Shown here: piece after piece, positions 11,103-21,498 of the stretch
Layout of the letters: each line of letters begins with the position of its first letter
Position numbering within the stretch: the stretch's first letter is position 1
Origin: Zygnema cylindricum
Lineage: Eukaryota; Streptophyta; Zygnematophyceae; Zygnematales; Zygnemataceae
Assembly (NCBI GenBank): GCA_037447655.1
Contig: JBBHKE010000580.1
Span: 78,250 to 142,249, forward strand
Reading direction: 5' to 3'
DNA: 64,000 nt
Program-made: the position numbers and the translations under genes
The notes under the pieces: model-generated
The model's database searches: none
What the model saw: only the letters and a program-made list of their open reading frames with translations
What the model was told of the DNA's origin: nothing

Positions 11103-11393
11103 TTAAAAGTAACACTTCCAAACTTCCAGCGCATTATTAATTGCAATTGTCTCCTTTTCATGGGTGGCCCAGTTAAGTTCCGATGCCTTTAGTTTTCGAC
11201 TGTCGTAGGAAATGGGTTCGAGGCCTTTCCCTTGATCTTGCATAAGGATCGCTCCAATAGCCGTATCGCTAGCGTCGGTGATTATCGTCCAAGGTAACTT
11301 CGGGTTGGGGACAGCAAACATAAGGACGGTAACTAACCGCTCCTTGAGCGTGTCAAAGGCTGCCTTTTGCGTCGTTTTCCACTCGAAGGGCAC
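11103..11393 (-). pseudogene. G2 RNase H region
   Basis: This 96-residue open stretch reads AFDTLKERLVTVLMFAVPNPKLPW, TDASDTAIGAILMQDQ, PISYDSRKLKASELNWATHEKE and ALEVWKCYF. It is the RT-connection/RNase H start of Ty3/gypsy elements, with the first catalytic Asp in TDAS and the Glu in HEKE. It stops at TTA (plus 11103-11105) just before the continuation around 11040-11100. Confidence 0.85.
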
Positions 11394-11465
11394 GTCATTC
11401 TTGAGTAAGTGCGTAAGTGTTGTAGCAATTTTTGCAAAACCTTCGACAAAATGATGATAATAGGA

Positions 11466-12274
11466 TCATAGTCGTAGAAAGTTATGCAACTTTGTAATGT
11501 TCGTCGGATGCGGCCACTCCTTCCCTGCCCTGGTTTTATTCGGATCCACTGCGATCCCGTCTTGGCTCACCACATGACCCAAAAACTCCATTTTCTCTTT
11601 CAAAAAGTCACATTTACTCCTTTTTGCGTACAACTTGTTCTTCCGAAGGACTTGTAGGATTGTCCGTAGATACTCCAAATGATCCTCCAACATTCGGCTA
11701 TACACTAAGATTTCATCAAAAAAGACGATTACAAAAGCGTCCAAATATTGCCGAAAGATAGATTTTATCAAGTGCATAAAGGTTGTCGATGTGTTGGTTA
11801 ATCCGAACGGCATAACCCGGAATTAGAAATGACCATATCGAGTCCCAAATGCCGTCTTTTCCACATCTTCCTCGGCAATTCTGATTTGGTGATAACCGAT
11901 TCTCAGGTCTATTTTCAAAAAATATTTAGCACCTCGTAGTCAATCCAATAATTTGTTTATCCTCGGTAGAGGGTACGCATTTTTCACTGTTAACTTGTTT
12001 AGTGCTTTGAAATCCACACACATACGAAAACCTCCATCATTCTTATTTACGAAGAGAACGGGGGCTCCGTACGGTGACTTGCTCGGTTTAATTGCTCCGG
12101 CTTCGACCAACTTCGCAAGTTGCTTTTTTGAGTTTGTCCAATTGGCATTCGATTAGCCGGGGGTACTACTCCGAGAATAAGCTCTATCTTGTGCTCCACT
12201 TCGTGCTTCGGAGGTAAGCGATCTGGGAGCGTCGGGGGAAAGACATATACATACTCCTCGAGAAGTTTTGTCAC
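11466..12274 (-). pseudogene. G2 reverse transcriptase
   Basis: Two fragments are visible. 12047-12274 holds the pre-RT region (LPDRLPPKHEVEHKIEL followed by PPANR). 11466-11813 holds the catalytic palm (MPFGLTNTSTTFMHLIKSIFRQYLDAFVIVFFDEILVYS, then YAKRSKCDF and FLGHVVSQDGIAVDPNK). The catalytic box reads FFDE where the usual gypsy box is [FYI]xDD. The stretch between (11814-12046), with the FRIDLRSGYHQ-type block, is present on the minus strand with stops. Confidence 0.85.
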
Positions 12275-12636
12275 GACTTCCGGGGCCTCTTCGGAAGTCT
12301 TTATGGTGTCGTCACTTTCTTTTGAGTCGAAGTCGGGGTCTTTCTAACTCCATTCCTCCGGAATTCCCTCCTTGGCCTCCTGCAGAGGCTGACGACCGCC
12401 ATACTAATTGTTTCCCCTTTCTAGAGTGCCCTCTTTAGCTGTATGGCCGAAAGCAGGCGTCCCTTTTCCGGTCCGTTACCAGCCGCTCCCGCTTTTACCT
12501 CAAACTTTTCTTCACCTTTCCTCACTCTCATCTCGCCACTTCTCCAATCGATTGTCGGATTCCATTTTTGGAGCCACGACTTCCCCTAGATTACCTCATG
12601 GTCTCTAAGAGGTAATACATGAAGAGTGGCATACCA

Positions 12637-13170
12637 TTAGAACTTCCCAATTCTGACGCATAACCTCGGCGTACGATGAGTAATGGATAGGGAACTCGCG
12701 TCGGCCAATTGCACCGAATGACGATCTTTTAGCACCACGAGAGGAAGCTTCAACTTTTTTACCGTCACCTCATTGATGAAATTCCCAGATGCACCAAAGT
12801 CTACCATGAAGCTAGCTGCGCTCACTACAATTCGACCTTGGAATATTAAAGGATCTCCTCCATCACCGGCTAACTTCATGATGTTAAGCTTGCCCTTTTT
12901 AAGACCTTTCCTTTTTGGGCATTCTCGGGCCATATGATCTGGGGAACCGCATTGGAAGCATAAGCCGTTTTGCCTCCTCCGTTGGAGCTCCTCGGGGGAC
13001 AAGTCATTAGTCTTGGCCTTGGTGGTCTTCTTCTTCTTCCGAATCACATTGACCACTTCTTTATCCCCGTCAATTGCTCCGAGCTCTATGGGGGTTGGAC
13101 CATCGTCTCCTCGACCTCCTCCGCCATTGTTTGACCCATACTGATAAGGTCTATGGAAGGTGAAGTCCAC
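12637..13170 (-). pseudogene. G2 Gag C-terminus and protease
   Basis: The 177-residue frame holds a basic linker (VNVIRKKKKTTKAKT), one CCHC zinc knuckle (CFQCGSPDHMARECPKRKG) for RNA binding, then a retropepsin-like segment (ASFMVDFGASGNFINEVTVKKLKL). The catalytic triplet reads D-F-G instead of D-S/T-G, which should abolish proteolysis. A TAA ends it at 12637; the protease continues in broken form towards 12300. Confidence 0.85.
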
Positions 13171-13376
13171 CGAATCGGTCCGTTCTGCAAACTGAATGAT
13201 GGCCGAGAGATTAGGGGTCGTACTTTCCCGAGCAAGCTAGTGCTCTACATCCCTCCGAATGGAGATTTTAAGCCCCTTCAGGTAACGATCCACGGCTTCA
13301 TCCTCTGTCATCGTAGGTATTTAAACTTTACACTCCAAGAACCACTTTGTATACTCCAACACCGAGGTTCGTTGCC

Positions 13377-13793
13377 TCATAACTGCGATCTTATCCCTTC
13401 CAGACTTAACTGTGTTAACGGGTTAACAAGAGTCACGGATGAGTTGTATAAATAAAGTCCAAACCGTCGTATCTCATCACTTTCCACCAGTGTCCTCCAC
13501 CATGCTCCCACTGCCTCTTTAAGAAGACCACCCATGTATTGAATCTTGTCACTATGTAATAGGCTAGGAAAATTTTCGAGATAGTTCGCAACGGAGAACA
13601 GCCACGCGTCAAGGTTCTTTTGCCAAGACAGGTCAAACTCGTCGGGAAGCTTTAACTTCGGTCTCCTTAAGTCTCTTTCCATGCCTCCATGAGGTCGTTC
13701 ACTAAGACGAGATTCCAAGGTTGCGACGGTATTGCTCAGTTGAGCATTTTGTAATCTAACGCCTTCTAACTCCCGGAGAACTTGCGCTAACAT
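13377..13793 (-). pseudogene. G2 Gag N-terminal and capsid region
   Basis: This 138-residue frame starts MLAQVLRELEGVRLQNAQLSNTVATLESRLSERP, a short coiled coil typical of plant gypsy Gag. It continues with PKLKLPDEFDLSWQKNLDAWLFSVANYLE and AVGAWWRTLVE, the retrotransposon-gag core. It lies ~60 bp after the primer-binding site. The frame is lost near 13420, and capsid remnants run on to the zinc knuckle. Confidence 0.82.
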
Positions 13794-13845
13794 TTCCTTG
13801 GTGGATATGTCGTGTTTTTCTATGTTGTCGAGTCACGAGGGATTG

Positions 13846-13857
13846 CTCCAATACCAG
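13846..13857 (-). other. G2 primer-binding site
   Basis: The minus strand reads TGGTATTGGAGC one base after the LTR end TTTTACA. It resembles TGGTATCAGAGC, the site complementary to the 3' end of initiator tRNA-Met used by many plant retrotransposons, with three mismatches. Confidence 0.65.
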
Positions 13858-14942
13858 TGTAAAAGGGACAATGATAATTCACAACACACCACAATGCACA
13901 GCGGAAGGCTCCTAAAATCTCCTCGTGGCAACAGCAAAGGTACACAGCAGTCATTAGGAAAGGTTGAGCTTTATTAATCGAAAAAAGATTACAAAGTTGA
14001 AAGCTCGCTGCAAAGGTCTACTCAAAGAGTCTGCCTGTCGACTAAGTCTACTCCGCTATTTCAACTATCTATCCACTAGTCAACCCAGTACTTTACTGAT
14101 GTACACGTGGACCTTCACGGTCAACCTAGATCTATCCAAACTGTCCTTTTAGAACTTTGCAGTTCGATCTACATTCTGCGGCGTTGCTATGCTGATACGC
14201 TGCGCTGCTATACTATGCTGCTAAGTTGCTACGTTGCTATGTTGCGCTACTCTGGCGTCGCATCTGCGCTACTCTGGAACCGCAACTACAGCAGCTTCAC
14301 TTCTAACAATATGGTACACCTTTCTGTAACCCTATTACACTTTTCAACTCGTCCGTACATTCCTCGGACTTCTCGCGACCGAATGTCATCCTTCCACGCG
14401 GTGCCAAGTCATGCCACGTCCATAAAAGCCAAAGTGACCATTCCGCGATCTCGGCGATGATATGTGCCGTTAGATTAAATCCGACATTAAATGTTGACCG
14501 TCTAAACAAATAACCGATTCATTTGTTTCGTGCGAAATGACGTCCGCACTAAACTTTAACAAGTTATATGTTCCTTCGTTCAATTTCCAATTAATTGATT
14601 TCAGTAACATACAATAGTTTAAATAAATATTGAACCCTATATCTCCTAACAGACTTCTACGACAAACTGGTTAGAACTAACGGCTACGCCGCGCTCTGCT
14701 AGTTGAAGGTTCGAGTCCTACCGGACTCAACCTTTTATTGAGAGTGACTTAAGTCACTCTTTAGTTGAGCTTGTTGAGCTAGGGCAGCCATGGCTCAACC
14801 ACCCTCTCTATCCCTCAGTGACTACAACAAGTATGGTGGGTAAAGAGAGGAGGTGGAGGCAGGTTGTCCGCTTTTTTCTTTTCCTTTATGTACTAAATTA
14901 TTAAGACCTTGAAAATACCACAAAAATCTAATAATTTCAACA
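13858..14942 (-). repeat. 5' LTR of gypsy G2
   Basis: On the minus strand it runs from TGTTGAAATTATTAG (14942) to CCCTTTTACA (13858), 1085 bp with TG...CA ends. The promoter-side half (about 14370-14942) shares ordered blocks with the copia LTRs: CAGTGACTACAACAAGT, CCATGGCT (near 14787), the tRNA-like GGTTCGAGTCC (14708-14718) and a TTTCGTGCG/TGTTGACCGT region. The other half (13858-14370) does not match them and includes a simple GCTATGCTG-like repeat near 14190-14250. Confidence 0.75.
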
Positions 14943-15946
14943 AACGACGACTACGAAATTGGTGACGCCAACAAAAACAACGACAGTTGTAGACGTATAT
15001 ATTTTTGCAATTTTGTGACATGGCATATGTTTAGGGTTTTATAACATTGTGACGTCACACTCACTTGTGACGTCACAAATTCGAAAACTTTCGACCATGG
15101 ATTCCCAATGTCGTTTTCTCTACTTTTTCACTCCACTTGACATAAAAGTATACATAAAGGTAGTCAAAATAATTATTTTTCAAATATCTTTCATTTCATA
15201 CCAGTTTTGTCGTGCGTCGTTCTAAAAAGTGTAAGATAAAAGTGATAGTGTGAGAGGGAGAGGGGAGGGTCGACGACGATGCAAAATTCTACCGAGGACC
15301 CATAAATGAAATTAGAGGTCCGAGAAACTTGCAGATTGTTTTCTGTGCATCCTCGTATTTTCCGTACATGCACGTGACGGGCGGGGAGAAAAATAGCGAG
15401 TACTCTCCCTCGTCCTATAATTTCCCCACTCGTGAGGCGCTTGCGTGGGTTATTTTTCATTCGTTGTTTGGGTGGTACTTTCCATGAAATCAGGTCGGGA
15501 GGTGATTTTTGATGAAGTTATTTTACCGGCTGGATTCTCTTGCCCGGTGGTGGAATAAAGGAAAACACCAAAATGCGTTCACATGATGACAAACATGAAA
15601 TACATTCAAAGTATCGACTTGAAGTTTGCTGTACTTTTAAAGAATTGATTTTGTTGTACGGCTAAAGTTTTTCTCGTATAGAATTGCGTTTTGGGTGAAA
15701 AAGAGAGATTAAAGTCGATGCTTTAAGACAGGGGGACGTACCCTTAGCCGCAAATTTGAAATTTAGTTGTCTAAGCGTTACATTGAACCTAAACGCAAAT
15801 TGAAACGAACCCTCTCTAAACTGAAGTACTGTAAGTATTGTGCAGAATGTTAAGATGAAATTGAGCCACATTATCTACGAATCACCATTCTTACATTAAC
15901 AACAAAATTTTGTTTCGTGCGTTTTAATATTTTCGTACAAGACTTA
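14943..15946. other. non-coding stretch between G2 and the miniature-element cluster
   Basis: No gene is seen; the open frames are short and lack recognisable domains. Two perfect TGACGTCA palindromes occur 18 bp apart (15050-15057 and 15068-15075). The stretch 15789-15840 is an imperfect inverted copy of 16729-16765, on the other side of miniature element A. A CCCTTA end-like motif at about 15739 hints at another, older miniature element. Confidence 0.5.
15050..15075. promoter_or_regulatory. paired TGACGTCA palindromes
   Basis: Two identical 8-bp palindromes, the classic core bound by bZIP factors of the CREB/TGA type, lie 18 bp apart on a short spaced palindrome. No gene starts nearby, so any role is a guess. 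They may simply be part of an old mobile element, since similar GTGACGTC motifs occur in miniature elements A and D. Confidence 0.35.
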
Positions 15947-16725
15947 GGGTATGTCCCTATGTGCATAAGTAAGGGTTTTTTTTATGTCGTTTTCCTGTAA
16001 TACATAGCACCGTACTGCCTAAGTTGCAACTGTACGAAGGAATCGCAAGTTTGTAGAGTACAATTTGCGTCATCCTCGAGCTTAGGATGTACAAAAAATT
16101 ATCGTCTTGTGTTTTTCGATCCACTTCCACGACAAAACACGTCATCTTCAAACTTATGTTTAAAACACATAAACGATGTGTTTTAAAACTAGGTATTTTC
16201 GAAAAACAAATATGAACATATATTCGCACGTGCCGTAATTTTTGAAAATTTTCATACGATTTCCAAAGACAAAAGAAAGTACAAAATCAGTTATGTTTTG
16301 ACGGCTTCCGTTCAATACGACGAATAAAAGTACACAATTTGTTTGTTTTTGTCCGTTTTCGTTCAGTACGGATTTTTTTTTTGCAAGGGTCTCGAAATTA
16401 CGATGTCATTTCACGTCGACCGGACAGGAGACACAAAGGCAAAGCACATCTTCTTCATCCGTGAAACGACACAGGCTAGAAGGCGATACGTATACAATGT
16501 CACGGTAAAAAATGCGACGTCACAAGCAATTATATAAAATAACGCGCGACAACACAGATTGTAGACATTGACAGTCGTCACAGGTACTGTTGACGTCTAC
16601 AATAGTCACAAATATAAGTTACAACTTCGTTTTTACGAATACGGACACTTGAAAACCGGGTCCGGCGGATCCACGCTAAAATTCAAAATAAGTTTGCTAA
16701 GTTACAAGTAAATGAGGACATACCC
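15947..16725 (+). mobile_element. PIF/Harbinger-type miniature element A
   Basis: The ends GGGTATGTCC...GGACATACCC are perfect inverted repeats flanked by TTA on both sides (15944-15946 and 16726-16728). This is the three-base target duplication of PIF/Harbinger elements. It is 779 bp with no transposase frame. Its interior around 16400-16500 (CACGTCGACCGGACAGGAGAC, GTGAAACGACACAGGC) reappears in reverse complement in element D near 44060-44170, so A and D are relatives in opposite orientation. Confidence 0.82.
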
Positions 16726-17391
16726 TTACAATACTTCAGTTTAGAGAGGCTTCGTTTCAATTTGCGTCTAAGGGTGGACTTCCATTAGGCGTCTCAGTGA
16801 TTGTACGGAAAATTTTACTGAAAGACGTGCCTTCCATTAGGTCGCAATGGTAAACTTCTTTTTATTTGCGTGGCTTATTCTGGTTGTAACACGTAGGTTA
16901 ATGTTAGATACTTAAAATCTTGAAAAAATCTTAGAATGCAAATTTTCAACGCAATATCTGTACGATCAGAAGTAATTAATGACACGTACATATGGCAATA
17001 AATGCACTACCCATAATTTCAAAATGCAATGACAAAAAGGCGGCGACAAACTTTGATGGTGGGAGCGTGACGGACTAATTTTGGCAAATTCGCAACCACC
17101 CTTGCGGAACGCACGTGGCACTTGCGACGTGTACGCACATATGCGCGCACTCCTCGTGGTTTTTTTTTGCTTTTTCCACGCGACCTATTTTTACACATTC
17201 TATATTTGAGAATTGTCCTCGTTGTGCACGGACTTAACAAACTGTAGGGTTGGTGATGTGGCGTCTTGGATAAATAGTGTAATATAATCCGACAGTCTGA
17301 AATTACGCCTACAACATTGGACATTTTTCCGTAATATTGCTTTCATTGGATAAAAAAAATCCGTACGAAGATATACGAAACGGTACGGCCG

Positions 17392-18359
17392 TGTAACAGT
17401 AACAGCAAATCGAACTTGCTTGTAAAGGGATATTTAGGTGTTGTGAATATAGAGTACTAAATCTGGTGGACGTCCGCGAAAGAATCACGCTATTTAGAGT
17501 CCTATTTCAAAAGATATAGCGATGGGTGTACTTAGGTGGCAGCTAGGGGTCAAAATAACAGGTGGGTAACATTGAAACGGGTTAAGGGTCAAAGTAGCCG
17601 AGGAATTTAAGGTGTACGTCTATATAAAGTACTAATTGTGGTTTGGTACCTATTATGGTTCGTTTCGTAAATTTTTTAGTACGAAACGTTATAATTCAAA
17701 TCTGTAAGTTTAGTAGGTAGTTTCGCAAGTTAAATTCGCGACGCGCGATTCTGCGAAATCGCGTTTCGATTTGTGTGCACTTTTGCACGTAAATGCTACG
17801 TAGTAAAATGTAGTGTTTGATTGGTTAGTAAATGCTACGAAGTTAATGGAAGATTTTGCACGCTTTTGCATGGGTCAAGCCGAGTCCTAGCTGATCAATG
17901 ATTGGCCCAGGTAGAAGCATGTTCAACGGAGAGTTAACTCTAGCCTGGCGAGTCCAAGGCAATGATGGATCAATAAGGAAATGTAAGAGGAGAGTAGACA
18001 TCTTTTCCTTTGGGAAAAGTGTGTGGAAATTTTGACTGATCTTGGTCTTGAGCGATTACAATCAAATTGGAGAAGTGGCATTTTGGCATTGAAATCTCTT
18101 ACTAACTAAGAAGTGTTTTAGTAGTTAAAAGATAGAATTATTTAAGAGTGGAGAGTAGAGGAGAACACTTTAAAAAAAGGGTTGAGCCACGAGGGCAAGA
18201 GACCAAGCTAATGTTATGTGGACAGAAGCTTCTTCTAATTTAAAGTTTATCCTTATGTGAGTGTTTTCCAATGTGGATGTGTATTTTCCAATGTGTGGAA
18301 TGTGTGGTTAAAATTGTTTGTAGTAATGGGATTCTTAAGAGGTAGGAGATCCTGTTACA
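17392..18359 (+). repeat. 5' LTR of gypsy G1
   Basis: 968 bp, beginning TGTAACAGTAACAGC and ending GATCCTGTTACA. The same sequence recurs as the 3' LTR in pieces: 29849-29969, 33773-34543 and the duplicate up to 42889. Unlike G2 and the copia LTRs it lacks the CCATGGCT/T-arm block. It is followed after two bases by the primer-binding site. Confidence 0.9.
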
Positions 18360-18361
18360 TA

Positions 18362-18373
18362 TGGTATCAAAGC
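18362..18373 (+). other. G1 primer-binding site
   Basis: TGGTATCAAAGC lies two bases after the LTR and differs at one base from TGGTATCAGAGC, the site complementary to the 3' end of initiator tRNA-Met in plant retrotransposons. It marks where minus-strand DNA synthesis would begin. Confidence 0.85.
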
Positions 18374-19111
18374 TTTAGTTAGAAACCGGGGAGAAGTTTG
18401 CTCACCCAAAAATCGATTGCCGTGACCGATGAGGGTGCTCTGAACTGTGTCGGTGGAACCACAATGTGAAGTGGTGGAGGATTGGAGGGAAACTAAGTGA
18501 CCACACTGCCAGCGGGCGATGGTTAGATGTGGGGCGTGCTTAGGTCCTCATGACTAAGGCGGGGTGGGCAGTGTAGCCAGCGTTGAATCTCACTCCAATT
18601 ACATAGAGGCCAAACAAACTTGCCTTCTCCTAGCGATGATTCATCTGTAGAGGGAGGGTTTGAAGCCATGAAGGGTGAGGATTTGAGGATTAGACAACAA
18701 AAGATCATGATGTTGTGGGAAATGGGAAATTTGCTAATGGAGGAGAAGGAAATTGGAGCACTTTACTTTTTCGAGAGCAAAAGAGTCCAAAAATGACTTA
18801 AAACATTTCAAACCCTAAATTATTACCTTTGATTACTTTTTAATTTTGCTCTTGCAAAATTTGTGGTTGAATTTTACCTTTGAGAGCTTTTGCTGTTGCA
18901 AAATTTGTGGGGAAATTCTTACCTTTCTGTTTCAATTTTGAGGAAATTGCAGAACTGAATTTGCACTAACTTTCTTTCAACGTCTTTTCGATTTCACAGA
19001 TTTTGACCTTTTTGAAGGATTTGTTAGGGAGAAGAAGTCTTCGATTGGAGCAATCTGAGGACTTCAAATCTTCAACAAATTTCTTTAGGAAATTATATTC
19101 TATCTTTACTT
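18374..19111 (+). other. G1 untranslated leader
   Basis: This is the 0.7-kb stretch between the primer-binding site and Gag. Only short open frames are present and none resembles a retroelement protein. A direct repeat TTTTGC[TA]CTTGCAAAATTTGTGG / TTTTGCTGTTGCAAAATTTGTGG occurs near 18845-18912. This region would normally hold the packaging signal; nothing more specific can be said. Confidence 0.5.
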
Positions 19112-19991
19112 TTGTTTGATTTCATTATAGTGTCAAATTCTGCATTGAAACGTGAAATGGAGAATGCCTTGAATGTATTGAAGAAGCGTACTGTGAAATT
19201 TGTCAAAAGATTAAATAATCATGTTGTCGTTGTGGATGAAACTATTTCCAAATTGAAAAGTGAATTGAAAGTTGTTAAAGAAAATGGAAATGTTTCAAAT
19301 GAGAAATTGGATGAACTTATTAACTTAATTTAAACCAAGAATGATGTTAATGACCAAAAGGGCGAGAGTAGTAAAAGGAATGCCAGTTTTAGGGAGGATG
19401 ATCATGATTGACCTAAAAAGATAAGAGATATAAATTGCCTATTAGTGAAACACCATCGTTTAATGGTAAGAAGATTGATGAGTTGGATGCTTAGATTTTT
19501 CATATGGAGTATTATTTGGAATTCAGAAATTGTGATCGTGACGATTACACTTCTTTTGCTATTAGTTGTCTGAAAGGTGATGCTTACATTTGGTATAACA
19601 CTCAAAGAAGGTCTAACTTAACTCTTGATAATGCTGATTGGGAGGCTTTTGAAACCGCGATCAAATCGCGTTACTTGTTTGTCACTTATAAATAATAATG
19701 GAAGAAAAGTGGCTGAACTATAAGCAGACTAGATAAGATAACATTGTGGAATTTGACTCATCTAGCATTCATATCATGGGTTTGACTCATGAAATGGCTA
19801 AGTTGCATTTTTTAAACTATCTGAATCCTATACTGAAATCAGAACTGAAACATCAAGAATTTAATAATTTGAAAGAATTACAAGACAAGTCATTGAAATT
19901 AAAGGATCAGTTGGGGCATAATCGGGAAACTCGATCGCTCAAGGGTAACTTGAATAAAGTATCAGAGTGGGATGAGAAGGAAAACCGTTGA
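19112..19991 (+). pseudogene. G1 Gag
   Basis: 19112-19333 is a short coiled-coil-like stretch (VLKKRTVKFVKRLNNHVVVVDETISKLKSELKV). 19504-19695 is the retrotransposon-gag core (YYLEFRNCDRDDYTSFAISCLKGDAYIWYNTQ..WEAFETAIKSRY). 19746-19991 continues it (FLNYLNPILKSELKHQEFNNLKELQDKSLKLKDQL). No CCHC knuckle is visible. Stops at 19331 and 19693 and frame changes separate the parts, so it is inactive. Confidence 0.8.
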
Positions 19992-20320
19992 GAGTAATGG
20001 TTGATTCAGGTGCCATACATAATTTTATTTCACATAAGTTTATAGAGGAACATAAATATCCTACTGTTATAAGGGAAAAGCCTTTACATGTCCAAATAGC
20101 AAATGGTAATAAGTCCACATTAGACTTACAAACTGACACGATAGAAGTTGATATCCAGGGTCATAAAGTGAAAGTTGTACGTGAAATAATGAATTTGGGA
20201 AGTGAAGAATTAATTATGGGAAAGCCTTGGCTAACTGAAAAAAATCCTCAAATTAATTGGGAAACTAACACCTTGAAAGTGAAGTTTGAAAATGGTTTGA
20301 AAGTTTTGCAAGCATTATAA
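19988..20320 (+). pseudogene. G1 aspartic protease
   Basis: The 110-residue frame begins RVMVDSGAIHNFISHKFIEEHK, the gypsy retropepsin active site D-S-G-A. It ends with ELIMGKPWLTEKNPQINWETNTLKVKF, equivalent to the ILGMPWL...DW conserved block. The catalytic triplet is intact, but the frame is detached from Gag and RT by stops. 20330-20701 is the linker to RT. Confidence 0.82.
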
Positions 20321-20701
20321 TCTAAAAAATTGCATAGAAATCATATAAATAACATAAACAGATTGGGAGTTGAGGGTTTGATTTTTGCTATGCAATTTAA
20401 AAAGCACTTAAAAGATAAAACGAATCATGCTTTCTTGTTATTAGTAACTGATGCAGTTATTAATGAAGGGGGGGGAGAAAACACTAACATTGATGTCATA
20501 CCTAAATTGGACATGACTAAAACTCTCGAAAAACTAAAATCTGATTTTGTAATTGACATTAATACACCTGATGTTGCTGTTAAAGATTTGATTTTTGAAT
20601 CTCGAATATTTTCCCAAGTGATTTACCCTCAAGAAGACCACCTTCCGGAGATGTACAACATGTTCTTAACCTTGAACTTGGATGTAATCCTCTTGTCATA
20701 G

Positions 20702-21498
20702 GAATTTATAAGCATAGTTTCTTTGAGCGGGAGGAGTTAAAGAAACAGATCAAAGAGCTTTTTGAGAAAGACATATTCAGCCCAGCAAATCACCGAACGG
20801 GGTACCGGTTCTCTTCGTCAAAAAAGAACGACAGAACATTGAGAATGTGTGTCGACTATCGTAGTCTGAACAAGATTTCGGTGAAAGATAGGTATCCGTT
20901 ACCTTTAATTTCTAATTGATAGATCGTTTAAAAGGTGTTAAAGTATTTTTGTTGATTGATATGCGTAGTGGCTTTAATCAGGTTCCAATTAGAACTGAGG
21001 ATGTTGATAAATTTGCTTTCAGGACAAGGGTTGGTCATTTTGAATAGATAGTGATGCCATTCGGCTTAACGAATGCACCGCCTACTTACCAAATATTATT
21101 GAACCAAACCTTTTCAGATTACATAGATAAGTTTGTTCAGGTGTTAATAGATGAAATTCTTATTTATAGCGAATCTAAAGAACAACATGTAGTTCATTTG
21201 AGAAAAGTGTTGGAAAGGTTAAGAGAAAGGAAATTATATGGAAAATTGTCAAAATCCAACTGTTTTAAAAGTGAATAATTAATTTTTGCGACACATAGTT
21301 AGTGGGGAAGGTGTTAAAAGAGATCCATCCAAAATTACAACAATCCAAAATTGGAAGCAGCCTACTAATGTCACGGAAGCTAGATCATTTTTGGGATTGG
21401 CCACTTATTAAAAAGCACTTATCAGTTACTTCAACATGATCGCTGCACCTTTGACGGATTTACTTCAGGAGAAGAAGATGTTTATGTGGAGAGCTGAT
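20702..21498 (+). pseudogene. G1 reverse transcriptase, cut by copia C
   Basis: The stretch includes the S..P..PVLFVKKNDRTLRMCVDYRSLNKIS block (about 20800-20880), MRSGFNQ (about 20965), and MPFGLTNAPPTYQILLNQTFSDYIDKFVQVLIDEILIYSES (21051-21180), then VTEARSFLGLATYY. The catalytic box reads IDE rather than IDD, the same change as in G2. Stops occur for example near 20919, 21045 and 21276. It ends inside WRAD where copia C's CTGAT target site begins. Confidence 0.85.

Larger units (their letters stand above)
10187..14942 (-). mobile_element. Ty3/gypsy retrotransposon G2, 3'-truncated
   Basis: On the minus strand the order is LTR (13858-14942), primer-binding site, Gag, zinc knuckle, protease, RT, RNase H, integrase. 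This is the gypsy order, with integrase last. The downstream end (integrase C-terminus and 3' LTR) is missing where copia B begins at 10186. Every domain is interrupted by stops or frameshifts, so the element is dead. Confidence 0.9.

Noticed and set aside
14670-14740. Functional tRNA gene
   Set aside because: B box is perfect, but there is no complete A box or closed acceptor stem; treated as a tRNA-like remnant in the LTR.
15191-15460. 89-residue minus-strand frame
   Set aside because: No recognisable motif and no exon-intron partners; kept only as part of the non-coding stretch.
18523-18708. Short minus-strand frame in the G1 leader
   Set aside because: Lies antisense in a retrotransposon leader and shows no domain.
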